Assembly (NCBI RefSeq): GCF_900101265.1
Contig: NZ_FMZS01000010.1
Span: 283,561-347,560, forward strand
Source: Massilia sp. PDC64
Lineage (GTDB): Bacteria; Pseudomonadota; Gammaproteobacteria; Burkholderiales; Burkholderiaceae_D
Direction of reading: 5' to 3'
Length of the DNA stretch: 64,000 nt
The translations under genes and the position numbers were made by a program. Shown one piece after another: positions 1-8,349 of the stretch (the first letter of the stretch is position 1; every line of letters begins with the position of its first letter). The notes below the pieces were generated by a model, which was not told the origin of the DNA, did not search any database, and saw only the letters and a list, made by a program, of their open reading frames with translations.

Positions 1-1418
1 GCCGCACGCACGTCGCCGCCGGGCAGCGAGAACAACGGTCCGTCGACACCCGCGACGAGCGTGCGCAAATGGGTATTGCCGCGAATGATGGACTGGCCCG
101 TCGCCAGCTGCTGCACGAGCGCGCGCGGGTTGGCCTGCGGTCCGCCGAACACGTTCAATGCGGTCGCCGGATTGGAACTGGCCATGGCCTGGGCGAGGGC
201 GTAATTGCTCAGGGCCGCGAGGTTTTCTTCCTTGTCGCCGCCCATGCCCGTGGAGGCCGAGACCTTGTAATGATAGTTGCCGAGATCGCCGTCGATACCG
301 GTCATGAACTGCATGACCTTGCTCGTCACCTTCGCGAAGTCCGGGCCCAGGAGGTCGCTGAAGGAATAGCTGGCCAGCAGCGGGGCGGTGCCCGCGTCGG
401 CCGGATAGAACGCATTGGTCCTCGGGACCGTGTAGTTCGTGATCGTGTACAGCGCCCGGGCCGATTCCGACCGGCGGGAATAATAGAAGGCCTGGGCATA
501 CACCTTCATCGACTCCGTCAGCTTCTGTTCCGCGTAACCGAAGACGCTGCCGCGATCCGTTTCGGGGATCAGCGTCGTGTAGGGCGTGGTGTCGCACCGG
601 TTCGCCGGGCCGGCCGCCAGGTTGGCGAGGCGTATGCCCTGGCCGGCGCCGTTGCTCAGGGGGTAGGTGGTGCCGCCGTAGGAAAGCGTGCCGGGCGCGC
701 AGGTGCTCGGGCGCGCGTCCGCGCCGCCGAAACGGCGCCGGTCGGCCGAGATGAAATCCCGGCCATTGCTCTGCATCCCGCTGTTGTGCGCGACGTCGAA
801 CGACACGAACACCGAACCGTCGCCCCAGGCCTCGCCCGCGATCGCCCCGGCCTGGGCATCGTGGTAACCGTCCGCATGGCCCGCGCGGACCATCGTTTCC
901 AGGCCCTGGAAGCGCTTGCGGGGGATCAGGTTGATGACGCCGGCCACGGCGTCCGAACCGTACACCGCGGAGGCGCCGTCCGCGACGACTTCGATCCGCT
1001 GCAAGGTGAGGGGCGGCAGGAACGACGGATCCACGATGTTGCCCATCGTGCCCGCGGCGGGGACGCGTTGGCCGTCCAGCAGCGTCAGGGTGGCCTGGGG
1101 ACCGATGCCGCGCAGGTTCGGGGCCGTGGCGCGCGTGATGTTCGCGGCCGCGGCGGCACCGAGCGAACCCTCCGCGTTGAAACCCATCGACGTGACTTGC
1201 GGGATCTCCTTGAGGAGGTCGGCCGTCGTCATCGCACCGGACTTCTTGATGTCTTCGATCCCGACCTGGATCAGGCTCGAGCCGACCGGCGCCACGCCCC
1301 GGATGCGGCTGCCCGTCACGACCACCTTGTTCGGATCCTGGTCCTGCGCATTGACGGCCGATACCGACGAGGCAACCAGCACGGCCAGCGACGACGCCTG
1401 GAACGACAATTTTTTCAT
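1..1418 (-). CDS. TonB-dependent outer-membrane receptor, 3' end cut by window edge
   Basis: The reading frame runs leftward from an ATG at 1418-1416 and has no stop before base 1, so about 472 N-terminal residues are seen and most of the barrel is missing. AAGGAG lies 8 bases upstream of the ATG. The protein starts with a signal peptide (MKKLSFQASSLAVLVASSVS, mature end near residue 25) followed by VVVTGSRIRG, a frequent start of the plug domain in this receptor type. The plug shows DLLKEIPQV, LRGIGPQATLTLLDGQRV and DAVAGVINLI, all standard plug landmarks. It should import a TonB-powered ligand across the outer membrane; the ligand cannot be read from this part. It diverges from the LacI gene at 1597 with a perfect operator palindrome between them, so a carbohydrate or related nutrient is more likely than a siderophore (inference). 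Confidence 0.9.
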   Translation of the reverse strand, partial: MKKLSFQASSLAVLVASSVSAVNAQDQDPNKVVVTGSRIRGVAPVGSSLIQVGIEDIKKSGAMTTADLLKEIPQVTSMGFNAEGSLGAAAAANITRATAPNLRGIGPQATLTLLDGQRVPAAGTMGNIVDPSFLPPLTLQRIEVVADGASAVYGSDAVAGVINLIPRKRFQGLETMVRAGHADGYHDAQAGAIAGEAWGDGSVFVSFDVAHNSGMQSNGRDFISADRRRFGGADARPSTCAPGTLSYGGTTYPLSNGAGQGIRLANLAAGPANRCDTTPYTTLIPETDRGSVFGYAEQKLTESMKVYAQAFYYSRRSESARALYTITNYTVPRTNAFYPADAGTAPLLASYSFSDLLGPDFAKVTSKVMQFMTGIDGDLGNYHYKVSASTGMGGDKEENLAALSNYALAQAMASSNPATALNVFGGPQANPRALVQQLATGQSIIRGNTHLRTLVAGVDGPLFSLPGGDVRA

Positions 1419-1472
1419 CACATGTCTCCTTGTATTGTTTTATTGCAAACAAGCCATTTGTCGGCCATAGTT

Positions 1473-1486
1473 GGAAAGCGCTTTCC
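1473..1486. promoter_or_regulatory. LacI-type operator palindrome
   Basis: GGAAAGCGCTTTCC is a perfect 14-bp palindrome with the central CG typical of LacI/GalR-family operators. It sits in the 178-bp gap between the divergent TonB receptor (ATG 1418) and the LacI gene (ATG 1597), where it could control both. The regulator assignment is by position only. Confidence 0.6.
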
Positions 1487-1496
1487 GTTGTTTATG

Positions 1497-1530
1497 TAAG
1501 TATATCTATTATTTTTTATAAGTATACTTT
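1497..1530. promoter_or_regulatory. AT-rich direct repeat in divergent promoter region
   Basis: TAAGTATA occurs at 1497-1504 and again at 1519-1526, 22 bp apart or about two helical turns. The second copy is part of the palindrome AAGTATACTT. The stretch is strikingly AT-rich for this genome. It could be promoter elements or a second regulator site; no clear -35/-10 pair with good spacing was found. Confidence 0.35.
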
Positions 1531-1596
1531 TTTGATGAGGCAGGTCGGGCGGGGGCAAATGCGCTAGACTGCTGCCGACACGCCGGAACGGAACCC

Positions 1597-2631
1597 ATGA
1601 ACGATCAATCAGACACTCACCCGAGAAAGCGCCGCCCGACCGGCGGTGTGTCCACGCTGGAGCGCGTGGCGCAGGAGGCGGGCGTGTCGATGGCGTCCGC
1701 GTCCCGCGCGTTCAGCAACCCCGGACGCGTGAGCCTGCAGACGGCGCAGCGTGTGAAAGAGGCGGCGGCGCGCCTCGGCTATTACCCGAACCTGATCGCG
1801 GGCGGCCTCGCGTCGCAGAAAAGCCGGATCATCGGGCTGCTGGTGCCGACGATCGAGCAATCCATCTTTTCCGCCACCATCCAGGCCCTGACGGACAAGC
1901 TGGCGGCCGAAGGCTTTCATGTGATGATCGGCCAGACCGGCCTGCACGACGAACACCTGGCGGACCTGGTCGGGTCGATGGTCGGGCACCGGCCCTCCGG
2001 CGTGATCGTGACCGGCGTGATCGAGTCGGACGACCTGCGCGACATTTTGTCGAAGAGCCATATCCCGATCATCGAAACGTGGGATCTGCCGGCGCAGCCG
2101 ATCGACATGGCCGTCGGGTTTTCGCACGAGGCCGTCGGTCGCGAGATAGGCCGGTTCCTGATCGAATCCCGCTATCGCAGGCCGTTCGTCGCCACGGCGA
2201 CCGGGATCCGGGCCTCCGCCCGGCACCGGGGACTGGCGGCCTGTTTTCTCGAATCGGGGCGGGAGGCGCCGCCGTTCGCATGCTACGAACCGCCGACGAG
2301 CATCACGCAAGGGCGTGCGGCGCTCGCGCACGTTCTTGAATCGGAACGGGACACGGATGTCATCGTGTGTTCCTCGGACTGGATGGCCCTCGGCGTCATC
2401 GCCGAAGCGGGGAAGCGCAATCTCCGGGTGCCGCAGGATATCGCCGTGATCGGGTTCGGCAATTCGAGCCTGGTGAGTGAACTCGAACCCGCGCTGACGA
2501 CCATCGGCATCGACGGCGGCGCAATCGCCACGGAGGCGGTGTCCCTGTTACTGAAAAAGGCACGGGGGGAAACGTCCGACACGCCTGTCGTCGACGTGGG
2601 TTATGCGCTGCTCCGGCGGGGCAGCGCATGA
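1597..2631 (+). CDS. LacI/GalR-family transcriptional regulator
   Basis: 344-residue sugar-responsive regulator. The N-terminal helix-turn-helix covers about residues 19-65 (STLERVAQEAGVSMASASRA) and the hinge with ARLGYYPNLIAGGLAS follows. The rest is a periplasmic-binding-protein-like effector domain starting IIGLLVPTIEQSIF and including the family signature VIGFGNSSL near residue 285. Length fits the family, with about 15 extra residues before the HTH. The ATG at 1597 has GGAACGGAACCC upstream, a weak ribosome site. It diverges from the TonB receptor and probably represses it through the palindrome at 1473-1486 (inference). The effector is unknown because the genes left of the window are not visible. 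Confidence 0.92.
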   Translation: MNDQSDTHPRKRRPTGGVSTLERVAQEAGVSMASASRAFSNPGRVSLQTAQRVKEAAARLGYYPNLIAGGLASQKSRIIGLLVPTIEQSIFSATIQALTDKLAAEGFHVMIGQTGLHDEHLADLVGSMVGHRPSGVIVTGVIESDDLRDILSKSHIPIIETWDLPAQPIDMAVGFSHEAVGREIGRFLIESRYRRPFVATATGIRASARHRGLAACFLESGREAPPFACYEPPTSITQGRAALAHVLESERDTDVIVCSSDWMALGVIAEAGKRNLRVPQDIAVIGFGNSSLVSELEPALTTIGIDGGAIATEAVSLLLKKARGETSDTPVVDVGYALLRRGSA

Positions 2632-2662
2632 GGTATCGGACATCCCTTCCGGCGCCGGCACC

Positions 2663-3421
2663 ATGCTGATCGCCGACCCGTTGTTCTATGCCGTCGCCGT
2701 GCCGGCCGTCCTGCTGACCGGCATCTCGAAAGGGGGCTTCGGCGGCGTGCTGGGCGGCGTGGGCGTGCCCCTGATGGCGCTCGCGATCTCGCCCGTCCAG
2801 GCGGCCGCGATCCTGCTGCCGGTGCTGTGCCTGATGGACCTCGTGGGGCTGGGTGCCTATTTCGGCAAGTGGGACAAGCCGACCTTGCGCATCATGTTGC
2901 CGGGCGCCTTGCTCGGCATCGTCGCGGGCTTCCTCACGTTCGGCATGCTGGGCGAGGACGTCATCCGCATCCTGATCGGCAGCATTGCGGTGGCCTTCAC
3001 CGTCAACAACGTGCTGGGCCTGGCCGCGCACCAGCGCCAGGCCGGGCCTTCAGTGGCGAAAGGCACGTTCTGGTCCGCGCTGTCGGGCCTGACCAGCTTC
3101 CTCGCCCATGCCGGCGGACCGCCCGCGATGGTCTACCTGCTGCCGCAGCGCATGGACAAGGTGCGCTACGTCGCCACCATCAGCGTGTTCTTCGCGGTCG
3201 TCAACGCCGTCAAGCTGGTCCCGTACGCATGGCTGGGCCAGCTGTCGCTCGACAACCTGGGCACCAGCTTCGTCCTCGCGCCGCTCGTGCCGCTGGGCGT
3301 GCGGCTGGGCATCTGGCTGCAGGACCGGATCAACCTCGTGTGGTTCTACCGGATTTCACAGGCCTGCCTGCTCGTGACGGGGCTCCAGCTGGTCTGGCAG
3401 GGCGGCGCGCATTATCTCTAG
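2663..3421 (+). CDS. TSUP family (TauE/SafE) membrane transporter
   Basis: About 252 residues, almost entirely hydrophobic, with roughly eight predicted membrane segments and the family's two half-repeats. GISKGGFGGVLGGVGVPLMAL near the N-terminus and LSGLTSFLAHAGGPPAMVYL at the start of the second half are diagnostic TSUP motifs. Members export sulfite, sulfonates or other small anions across the inner membrane; substrate cannot be told from sequence. The ATG at 2663 begins exactly at the first membrane helix (MLIADPLFYAVAVPAV). An in-frame ATG at 2603 lies inside the end of lacI and would add 20 hydrophilic residues. Neither start has a good ribosome site. It may be co-transcribed with the regulator and ends 6 bp from the convergent cio operon. 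Confidence 0.85.
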   Translation: MLIADPLFYAVAVPAVLLTGISKGGFGGVLGGVGVPLMALAISPVQAAAILLPVLCLMDLVGLGAYFGKWDKPTLRIMLPGALLGIVAGFLTFGMLGEDVIRILIGSIAVAFTVNNVLGLAAHQRQAGPSVAKGTFWSALSGLTSFLAHAGGPPAMVYLLPQRMDKVRYVATISVFFAVVNAVKLVPYAWLGQLSLDNLGTSFVLAPLVPLGVRLGIWLQDRINLVWFYRISQACLLVTGLQLVWQGGAHYL

Positions 3422-3427
3422 GCCGCT

Positions 3428-3547
3428 CTAACGCATGCCGGCGGCATGCATGACCAGGCGGATGAGACCGGCGACGGCGGCCAGCGTGGCCACGCCGCCC
3501 GCCCACAGGACCACCATCCACCCGAGACGGCGCAGCCACCGTTCCAT
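3428..3547 (-). CDS. DUF2474 small membrane protein, CydX-like oxidase accessory
   Basis: 39 residues, starting MERWLRRLGWMVVLWAGG, with one membrane helix and short charged ends. Its ATG (3547-3545) overlaps the cioB stop codon in an ATGA arrangement, so it is probably translationally coupled. Short DUF2474 proteins are found behind cioAB/cydAB in many proteobacteria and are thought to play a role like CydX, the single-helix subunit that stabilises the oxidase. Too short for routine gene finders. The gene's reality rests on the coupling, the helix and the conserved location. Confidence 0.8.
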   Translation of the reverse strand: MERWLRRLGWMVVLWAGGVATLAAVAGLIRLVMHAAGMR

Positions 3548-4554
3548 CAGTGGTACCCCGCGTCGGCCTTGACCTTGCCGCGGAACACCCAGTACGACCA
3601 GATCGTGTACATCAGGATGATCGGCAGGATGAACAGCGTACCCACCAGCGCGAAGCCCTGGCTGGCGGGCGGCGATGCCGCTTCCCAGATCGTGATCGTC
3701 GGGGGCACGATGTGCGGCCAGATGCTGATGGCCATGCCCGTATAGCCGAGGAAGACGATCGCCAGCGCGGCCACGAACGGCCAGCGATGGGGATCGCGCT
3801 TGAGCGCGCGCAGCAGCACGGTGAGGAACAGCAGCACCAGCACGGGCACGGGCGCCAGGAACAACATGTTCGGAAACGAGAACCAGCGTTGGGCGACGGC
3901 CGGGTCGCGTAGCGGCGTCCAGATGCTGACCACGACGATCGCACCCAGCAGCATCAGTGCGAACGGGCGCGCCACCTGCACCATGCGCCGGTGCAGGTCG
4001 CCTTCGGTCTTCATGATCAGCCAGGTGCTGCCGAGCAGCGTGTAGGCGATCATCACGCCGAAGCCCGCAAGCAGCGGGAACGGGGCGATCCAGTCGAGCA
4101 GCCGGCCGGCGTAGCTGCGGCCCGAAACCGCGATCCCGTCGAGGAAGGCGCCGAGCGAGACGCCCTGGAAAAACGCGGCGGTGACCGATCCGCCGATGAA
4201 CGCCTTGTCCCACAGGTGGCGCTCGTGCTCTTTGGCCTTGAAGCGGAATTCGAACGCGACGCCGCGAAACACGAGGCCGATCAGCATGAAGATCAGCGGC
4301 AGGTATAGGCCCGACAGGATGATCGAATAGGCCAGCGGGAAGGCCGCCAGCAGGCCTTCTCCGCCCAGTACCAGCCAGGTCTCGTTGCCGTCCCAGACCG
4401 GGGCCACGGTGTTCATCATGGTGTCGCGGTCGCGCTTGTCCCTGGCGAACGGGAACAGCATGCCGATGCCGAGGTCGAAGCCGTCCAGCAGCACGTACAT
4501 GAACACCGCAAAATAAATGATGACGGCCCAGATGGCCGAGGTGTCGATGCCCAT
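3547..4554 (-). CDS. cioB: Cytochrome bd-type quinol oxidase subunit II (cyanide-insensitive type)
   Basis: 335 residues with about eight to nine membrane helices. The N-terminus (AVIIYFAVFMYVLLDGFDLGIG) with its GFDLG motif, followed by VAPVWDGNETWLVLGG, is the hallmark of CydB/CioB. It forms the heterodimer with subunit I in the inner membrane, oxidising quinol and reducing oxygen to water. The C-terminal GMAISIWPHIVPP stretch is typical of the CioB subgroup. It lies 3 bp after cioA and overlaps the downstream DUF2474 gene by 4 bp, so the three form one operon. Confidence 0.95.
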   Translation of the reverse strand: MGIDTSAIWAVIIYFAVFMYVLLDGFDLGIGMLFPFARDKRDRDTMMNTVAPVWDGNETWLVLGGEGLLAAFPLAYSIILSGLYLPLIFMLIGLVFRGVAFEFRFKAKEHERHLWDKAFIGGSVTAAFFQGVSLGAFLDGIAVSGRSYAGRLLDWIAPFPLLAGFGVMIAYTLLGSTWLIMKTEGDLHRRMVQVARPFALMLLGAIVVVSIWTPLRDPAVAQRWFSFPNMLFLAPVPVLVLLFLTVLLRALKRDPHRWPFVAALAIVFLGYTGMAISIWPHIVPPTITIWEAASPPASQGFALVGTLFILPIILMYTIWSYWVFRGKVKADAGYH

Positions 4555-4557
4555 GGG

Positions 4558-5988
4558 TCAGCTCCGCGTCGTGTCGTCGTCGTCGTCGGTGCCCACGTCG
4601 GCAGCCGAGAGCGGCCGCATCGGCGTGCGGCCTTCACCCGGTCCGCCCGCGGGCGCGCGGTGCAGCGCGAAGGTCAGCGGTCCCTTGCGCATCAGGCGCA
4701 GGACATAGGCGGTGCCGGTGCCGAACACGAACAGGTAGGCGATCACGAACAGGCCCAGCGTCAGCGCCACGGCGCCGGCGGCATGGGGCGACGCGGCGTC
4801 GGCCGTGCGCAGCACGCCGTACACGACCCAGGGCTGGCGCCCGACTTCCGTCGTGACCCAGCCCGCCAGGATCGCGACGAGGCCGGCCGGCCCCATCCAG
4901 CGCGCGGCGTGAAGGAACGGCCGCGCGACGAACAGGCGTCCGCTCCGCCGCAGCAGGAGGCTCCACAGGCCGAGGGCGATCATCATGAGGCCCAGGCCCA
5001 CCATGAGGCGGAAACTCCAGAACACGATCAGCGAGTTGGGCCGGTCCTGCTTCGGAAATGCCTTCAGGCCCGGGAACTGGCCGTCCCAGGAGTGCGTGAG
5101 GATAACGCTGCCCAGGTGCGGCACGTCGACGGCATAACGGGTCGTTTCCGCTTCCATGTCCGGGATGCCGAACAGCGTCAACGGCACCGCTTCGCCGGGC
5201 GTGTTCTGCCAATGGCCTTCCATGGCGGCGATCTTCGCGGGCTGGTGCTCGAGCGTGTTCAGGCCGTGGAAGTCGCCGACCACGGCCTGGATCGGAGCGA
5301 CGATCAGGATCATCCACATCGCCATCGACAGCATCTTGCGGACCGCCGGGTTGTCGCGCCCGTGCAGCAATTGCCAGGCACCGGTCGCCCCGACGATGAG
5401 CGCGGTGGTCAGGTACGCGGCCACCACCATGTGCATGAACCGCCAGGGCAGGGAGGGATTGAAGACGATGGCGAGCCAGTCCGCCGGCACGAGCCGGCCG
5501 CCTTCGACGGCATAGCCTTGCGGCGTCTGCATCCAGCTGTTCGCGGCGAGGATCCACGTGGCGGAGATGAGGGTGCCGATCGCGACCATGCAGGTGGCGA
5601 GGAAGTGCAGGCCCGGGCCCACGCGCGTCCAGCCGAACAGCATCACGCCGAGGAAGCCGGCTTCGAGGAAAAATGCCGTGAGCACCTCGTACGACAGTAC
5701 CGGGCCCAGGATGCCGCCCGCGACCTCGGACATGCGGCTCCAGTTGGTGCCGATCTGGTAGGCCATCACGATGCCCGACACGACCCCCATGCCGAACATG
5801 ACGGCGAAGATCTTGAGCCAGAAATGGTAGAGGTCGACGTACACCTGGCGCCGCGTCCGCAGCCACGACAGTTCGAGGACGGCCAGGTAGCTGGCGAGCC
5901 CGATGCTCACTGCCGGGAACAGGATATGGAACGACATCGTGAACGCGAACTGGGCACGGGCGAGATCCAAAGCCGATAAGGCAAGCAT
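4558..5988 (-). CDS. cioA: Cytochrome bd-type quinol oxidase subunit I (cyanide-insensitive type)
   Basis: 476 residues from an ATG at 5988, preceded by AGGAG seven bases upstream; a longer frame reaching 6102 adds residues with no membrane or cofactor role and is rejected. It binds the b and d haems and holds the quinol site. LARAQFAFTMSFHILFPAVS carries the conserved haem-ligand His21, and VTTEVGRQPWVVYGVLRT is the family's conserved segment near the third haem ligand. The quinol-binding (Q) loop looks short, as in the CIO subgroup, which tolerates cyanide and supports respiration at low oxygen or under respiratory poisoning (family knowledge). First gene of cioA-cioB-DUF2474; divergent from the GGDEF/EAL gene. 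Confidence 0.95.
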   Translation of the reverse strand: MLALSALDLARAQFAFTMSFHILFPAVSIGLASYLAVLELSWLRTRRQVYVDLYHFWLKIFAVMFGMGVVSGIVMAYQIGTNWSRMSEVAGGILGPVLSYEVLTAFFLEAGFLGVMLFGWTRVGPGLHFLATCMVAIGTLISATWILAANSWMQTPQGYAVEGGRLVPADWLAIVFNPSLPWRFMHMVVAAYLTTALIVGATGAWQLLHGRDNPAVRKMLSMAMWMILIVAPIQAVVGDFHGLNTLEHQPAKIAAMEGHWQNTPGEAVPLTLFGIPDMEAETTRYAVDVPHLGSVILTHSWDGQFPGLKAFPKQDRPNSLIVFWSFRLMVGLGLMMIALGLWSLLLRRSGRLFVARPFLHAARWMGPAGLVAILAGWVTTEVGRQPWVVYGVLRTADAASPHAAGAVALTLGLFVIAYLFVFGTGTAYVLRLMRKGPLTFALHRAPAGGPGEGRTPMRPLSAADVGTDDDDDTTRS

Positions 5989-6092
5989 GTCAGGACTCCT
6001 GATTCGCGTTTCGAGCAGCCTAGCACGGGATGTCGCGCGCACGATTGGATGACCGGCGCGGGCCCGTTGGGCTTGCTTGTTGTAAAAAAGCG

Positions 6093-6128
6093 ATGCATGC
6101 ATATAAGGTTGATTGATGACATTATAAT
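6093..6128. promoter_or_regulatory. Intergenic palindrome and -10-like box between cioA and the GGDEF/EAL gene
   Basis: ATGCATGCAT (6093-6102) is a perfect palindrome that continues as ATAT on its right. The 12-mer ATGCATGCATAT recurs in the promoter region of the serine-hydrolase operon (10535-10546). A good -10 match, TATAAT at 6123-6128, points rightward toward the GGDEF/EAL gene, with no convincing -35. No FNR box was found. Confidence 0.35.
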
Positions 6129-6174
6129 TGCTACAAAAAACATACTAATCGGTGCCCGCAGCCCGCCCTTGCCC

Positions 6175-8319
6175 ATGCCATTCGATCACCGATATGAGCT
6201 GAACCGCCTCGCCGCATTGCGTGCGTACGACATTCTCGATACCGCTCCCGAGGATTGTTTCGACCGCCTCGTCTGCCTGGCAACGCTGGTCGCCGGCACG
6301 CCCATGGCCGCGCTCACCTTCGTCGACGCGGCGCGCGCCTGGCGCAAGGCGGCGGTCGGGCTGGACGCCGGCGAGGTGGTCCGGCCCGACGCGACTTGCG
6401 GCCGGGTGGTCGCCGGCGGGTGCGACGTGGTCAGCATCGACCCGTGCGGGCAGGACGGCTGGCGGCTCTATGCGGGCGCGCCGGTCGCGACGTCCGACGG
6501 TTTCGTGCTGGGCGTACTGGCCGTGATGGATGACGTGCCCCGCGAGCTGACGGCCGCGCAGCTGGACGGGCTGCGCACGCTGGCCGCCGCGGCGATGGCG
6601 CAGCTGGAGTCGAGACGGTCCAGGCGCGCCGTCGCCGGACCGCAGGACGACCGGTTCCGCCAGCTGGCCGACGCGCTGCCCTACATCGTCTGGACCGCGA
6701 CGCCCGACGGCACGGTCGATTTCGCCAACCAGTCGGTGGTCGACTATGCGGGCCTGGCGGACGTGCGGTGCATCAGCGAGCAGTGGATCGGGCTGCTGCA
6801 TCCGGACGACGTCGAGTGCACGCTGGCCACCTGGGCCGAGGCCGTCCGCACGGGGTCGGTCTTCTCGTGCGAATACCGGTTGCGCCGCGCTGCGGACAAC
6901 GTCTACCGCTGGCATCTCGCCAAGGGGATGCCGATCCGGGACGGGGAAGGGCGCATCACCAAATGGTACGGGACGACGACCGACATCCACGACATGAAGG
7001 TGGCGCACGAGGCGATCGACAGCCTCGCGTTCTACGACACGCTGACCGGACTGCCGAACCGGCGCCTGCTGATGGATCGTCTCGCGCACGCCGTGGCGGA
7101 ACATGCGCGCCTGGGCCGGGTCGGTGCCGTGCTGCTGCTCGACCTCGACAATTTCAAGAGCATCAACGACACGCTGGGCCACGACAATGGCGACCTGTTG
7201 CTCGATCTCGTCGCGGAGCGCCTGCTGGCGAGCGTCGCGGCGTCCGACGTGGTGGCGCGGCTCGGCGGCGATGAATTCGTCGTCGTGCTGGAAGACCTCG
7301 GCATGGACGAAGAGGCCGCGGCGCAGCGCGCCGGCGACGTCGCGCGCCGGATCCTGGCCGCGCTCGGCTCGCCGTTCGATCTCGACGGGTACGAGCGCCA
7401 TGTCACGCCCAGTATCGGCGTCGCGCTGTTCGGCGCGGAGGCGCCGGCCGTGTCGGAAGTGCTCAAGCACGCCGACCTGGCGATGTACCAGGCCAAGGCG
7501 GCGGGCCGCAACACGTTCTGCTTCTTCGAGGCCGCGACCGGGACGGCCGCCGTCGCGCGGGTCCGGCTCGAGGCCGAATTGCGCCAGGGCCTGGCGCGCG
7601 GCGAATTCCTGCTCCACTATCAGCCGCAACTGGGCGCCGACGGCACGGTCGCCGGAGTCGAAGCGCTGTTGCGCTGGCAGAATCCGCAACGCGGCATGGT
7701 GTTCCCGGCCGAGTTCATTCCGGTGGCCGAGCAGACCGGCCTGATCCTGCCGTTGGGGCAGTGGGTCATGGAGGAGGCGTGCCGGCAGCTGGGGCGCCTC
7801 GGGGCCGGGGCGGCGACCCGCCACCTGCACGTGTCGGTCAACGTCAGCGCGCACCAGTTCCGCCAGCCCGGCTTCGTCGCCGACGCGCTGGCCGCGCTGT
7901 CCGGCGCCGGGGCCGATCCGGGCCGCCTCACGATCGAACTGACCGAGTCCGTGCTGGTGGAAGACATCGACGGTGTCATCGCGAAGATGGAGACCCTGAA
8001 GCGCCACGGCGTGCGTTTCGCGCTCGACGACTTCGGCACCGGTTACTCGTCGCTGACCTGCCTGAAGCGGCTGCCGCTCGACCAGCTGAACATCGACCGC
8101 TCGTTCGTGGCCAACGTCCTGCACGATACGCGCGACTACGCGATCGTCAACGGCATCGCGGTACTGGGACGGTCGCTGGGCATCGACGTGATCGCCGAGG
8201 GCGTGGAGACGCCCGCGCAGCGCGACCTGCTGCTCGATTGCGGATGCACGGCGCTCCAGGGCTATCTGTTCGGCCGGCCGGTGCCGGCGGCGCAGCTGGA
8301 CGGGTCGCCGGGCGGCTGA
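6175..8319 (+). CDS. GAF-PAS-GGDEF-EAL cyclic-di-GMP enzyme
   Basis: 714 residues. Order: short N-terminal segment with the common opening RLAALRAYDILDTAPE, a GAF sensor (about 20-140), a PAS domain with PAC motif (about 160-275), GGDEF (about 285-450) and EAL (about 470-710). The synthase motif GGDEF is intact at 364-368, but the product-inhibition site that should be RxxD reads AASD. The phosphodiesterase motifs are present: E496-A-L and D618-D619 in LDDFGTGYSS. So both activities are possible and the net direction is unknown. No membrane helix; it is cytosolic. The ATG at 6175 starts the common MPFDHRYELNRL N-terminus; a frame opening at 6049 adds 42 residues without similarity to the domain. 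Directly followed (31 bp) by the tandem insertion sequences, which may have displaced downstream genes. Confidence 0.92.
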   Translation: MPFDHRYELNRLAALRAYDILDTAPEDCFDRLVCLATLVAGTPMAALTFVDAARAWRKAAVGLDAGEVVRPDATCGRVVAGGCDVVSIDPCGQDGWRLYAGAPVATSDGFVLGVLAVMDDVPRELTAAQLDGLRTLAAAAMAQLESRRSRRAVAGPQDDRFRQLADALPYIVWTATPDGTVDFANQSVVDYAGLADVRCISEQWIGLLHPDDVECTLATWAEAVRTGSVFSCEYRLRRAADNVYRWHLAKGMPIRDGEGRITKWYGTTTDIHDMKVAHEAIDSLAFYDTLTGLPNRRLLMDRLAHAVAEHARLGRVGAVLLLDLDNFKSINDTLGHDNGDLLLDLVAERLLASVAASDVVARLGGDEFVVVLEDLGMDEEAAAQRAGDVARRILAALGSPFDLDGYERHVTPSIGVALFGAEAPAVSEVLKHADLAMYQAKAAGRNTFCFFEAATGTAAVARVRLEAELRQGLARGEFLLHYQPQLGADGTVAGVEALLRWQNPQRGMVFPAEFIPVAEQTGLILPLGQWVMEEACRQLGRLGAGAATRHLHVSVNVSAHQFRQPGFVADALAALSGAGADPGRLTIELTESVLVEDIDGVIAKMETLKRHGVRFALDDFGTGYSSLTCLKRLPLDQLNIDRSFVANVLHDTRDYAIVNGIAVLGRSLGIDVIAEGVETPAQRDLLLDCGCTALQGYLFGRPVPAAQLDGSPGG

Positions 8320-8341
8320 CTGTCTCGCCCGGTACGCCCCC

Positions 8342-8349
8342 ATTCGAAG
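8342..8349. repeat. 8-bp flank ATTCGAAG left of IS copy 1
   Basis: ATTCGAAG borders IS copy 1 on the left and recurs at 9419-9426 on its right, matching the 8-bp target duplication expected of the IS1595 family. It is not repeated to the right of copy 2, where TTTTTTTA follows. Confidence 0.75.

Noticed and set aside
69..1499. 476-residue plus-strand frame opposite the left TonB receptor
   Set aside because: Antisense shadow in GC-rich DNA; the minus strand gives a signal peptide and clear plug motifs, while this frame gives Arg/Gly/His-rich sequence without motifs.
5989..6174. FNR/ANR box controlling cioAB or the GGDEF gene
   Set aside because: TTGAT occurs near 6109 but the required ATCAA half-site at the right distance is absent.
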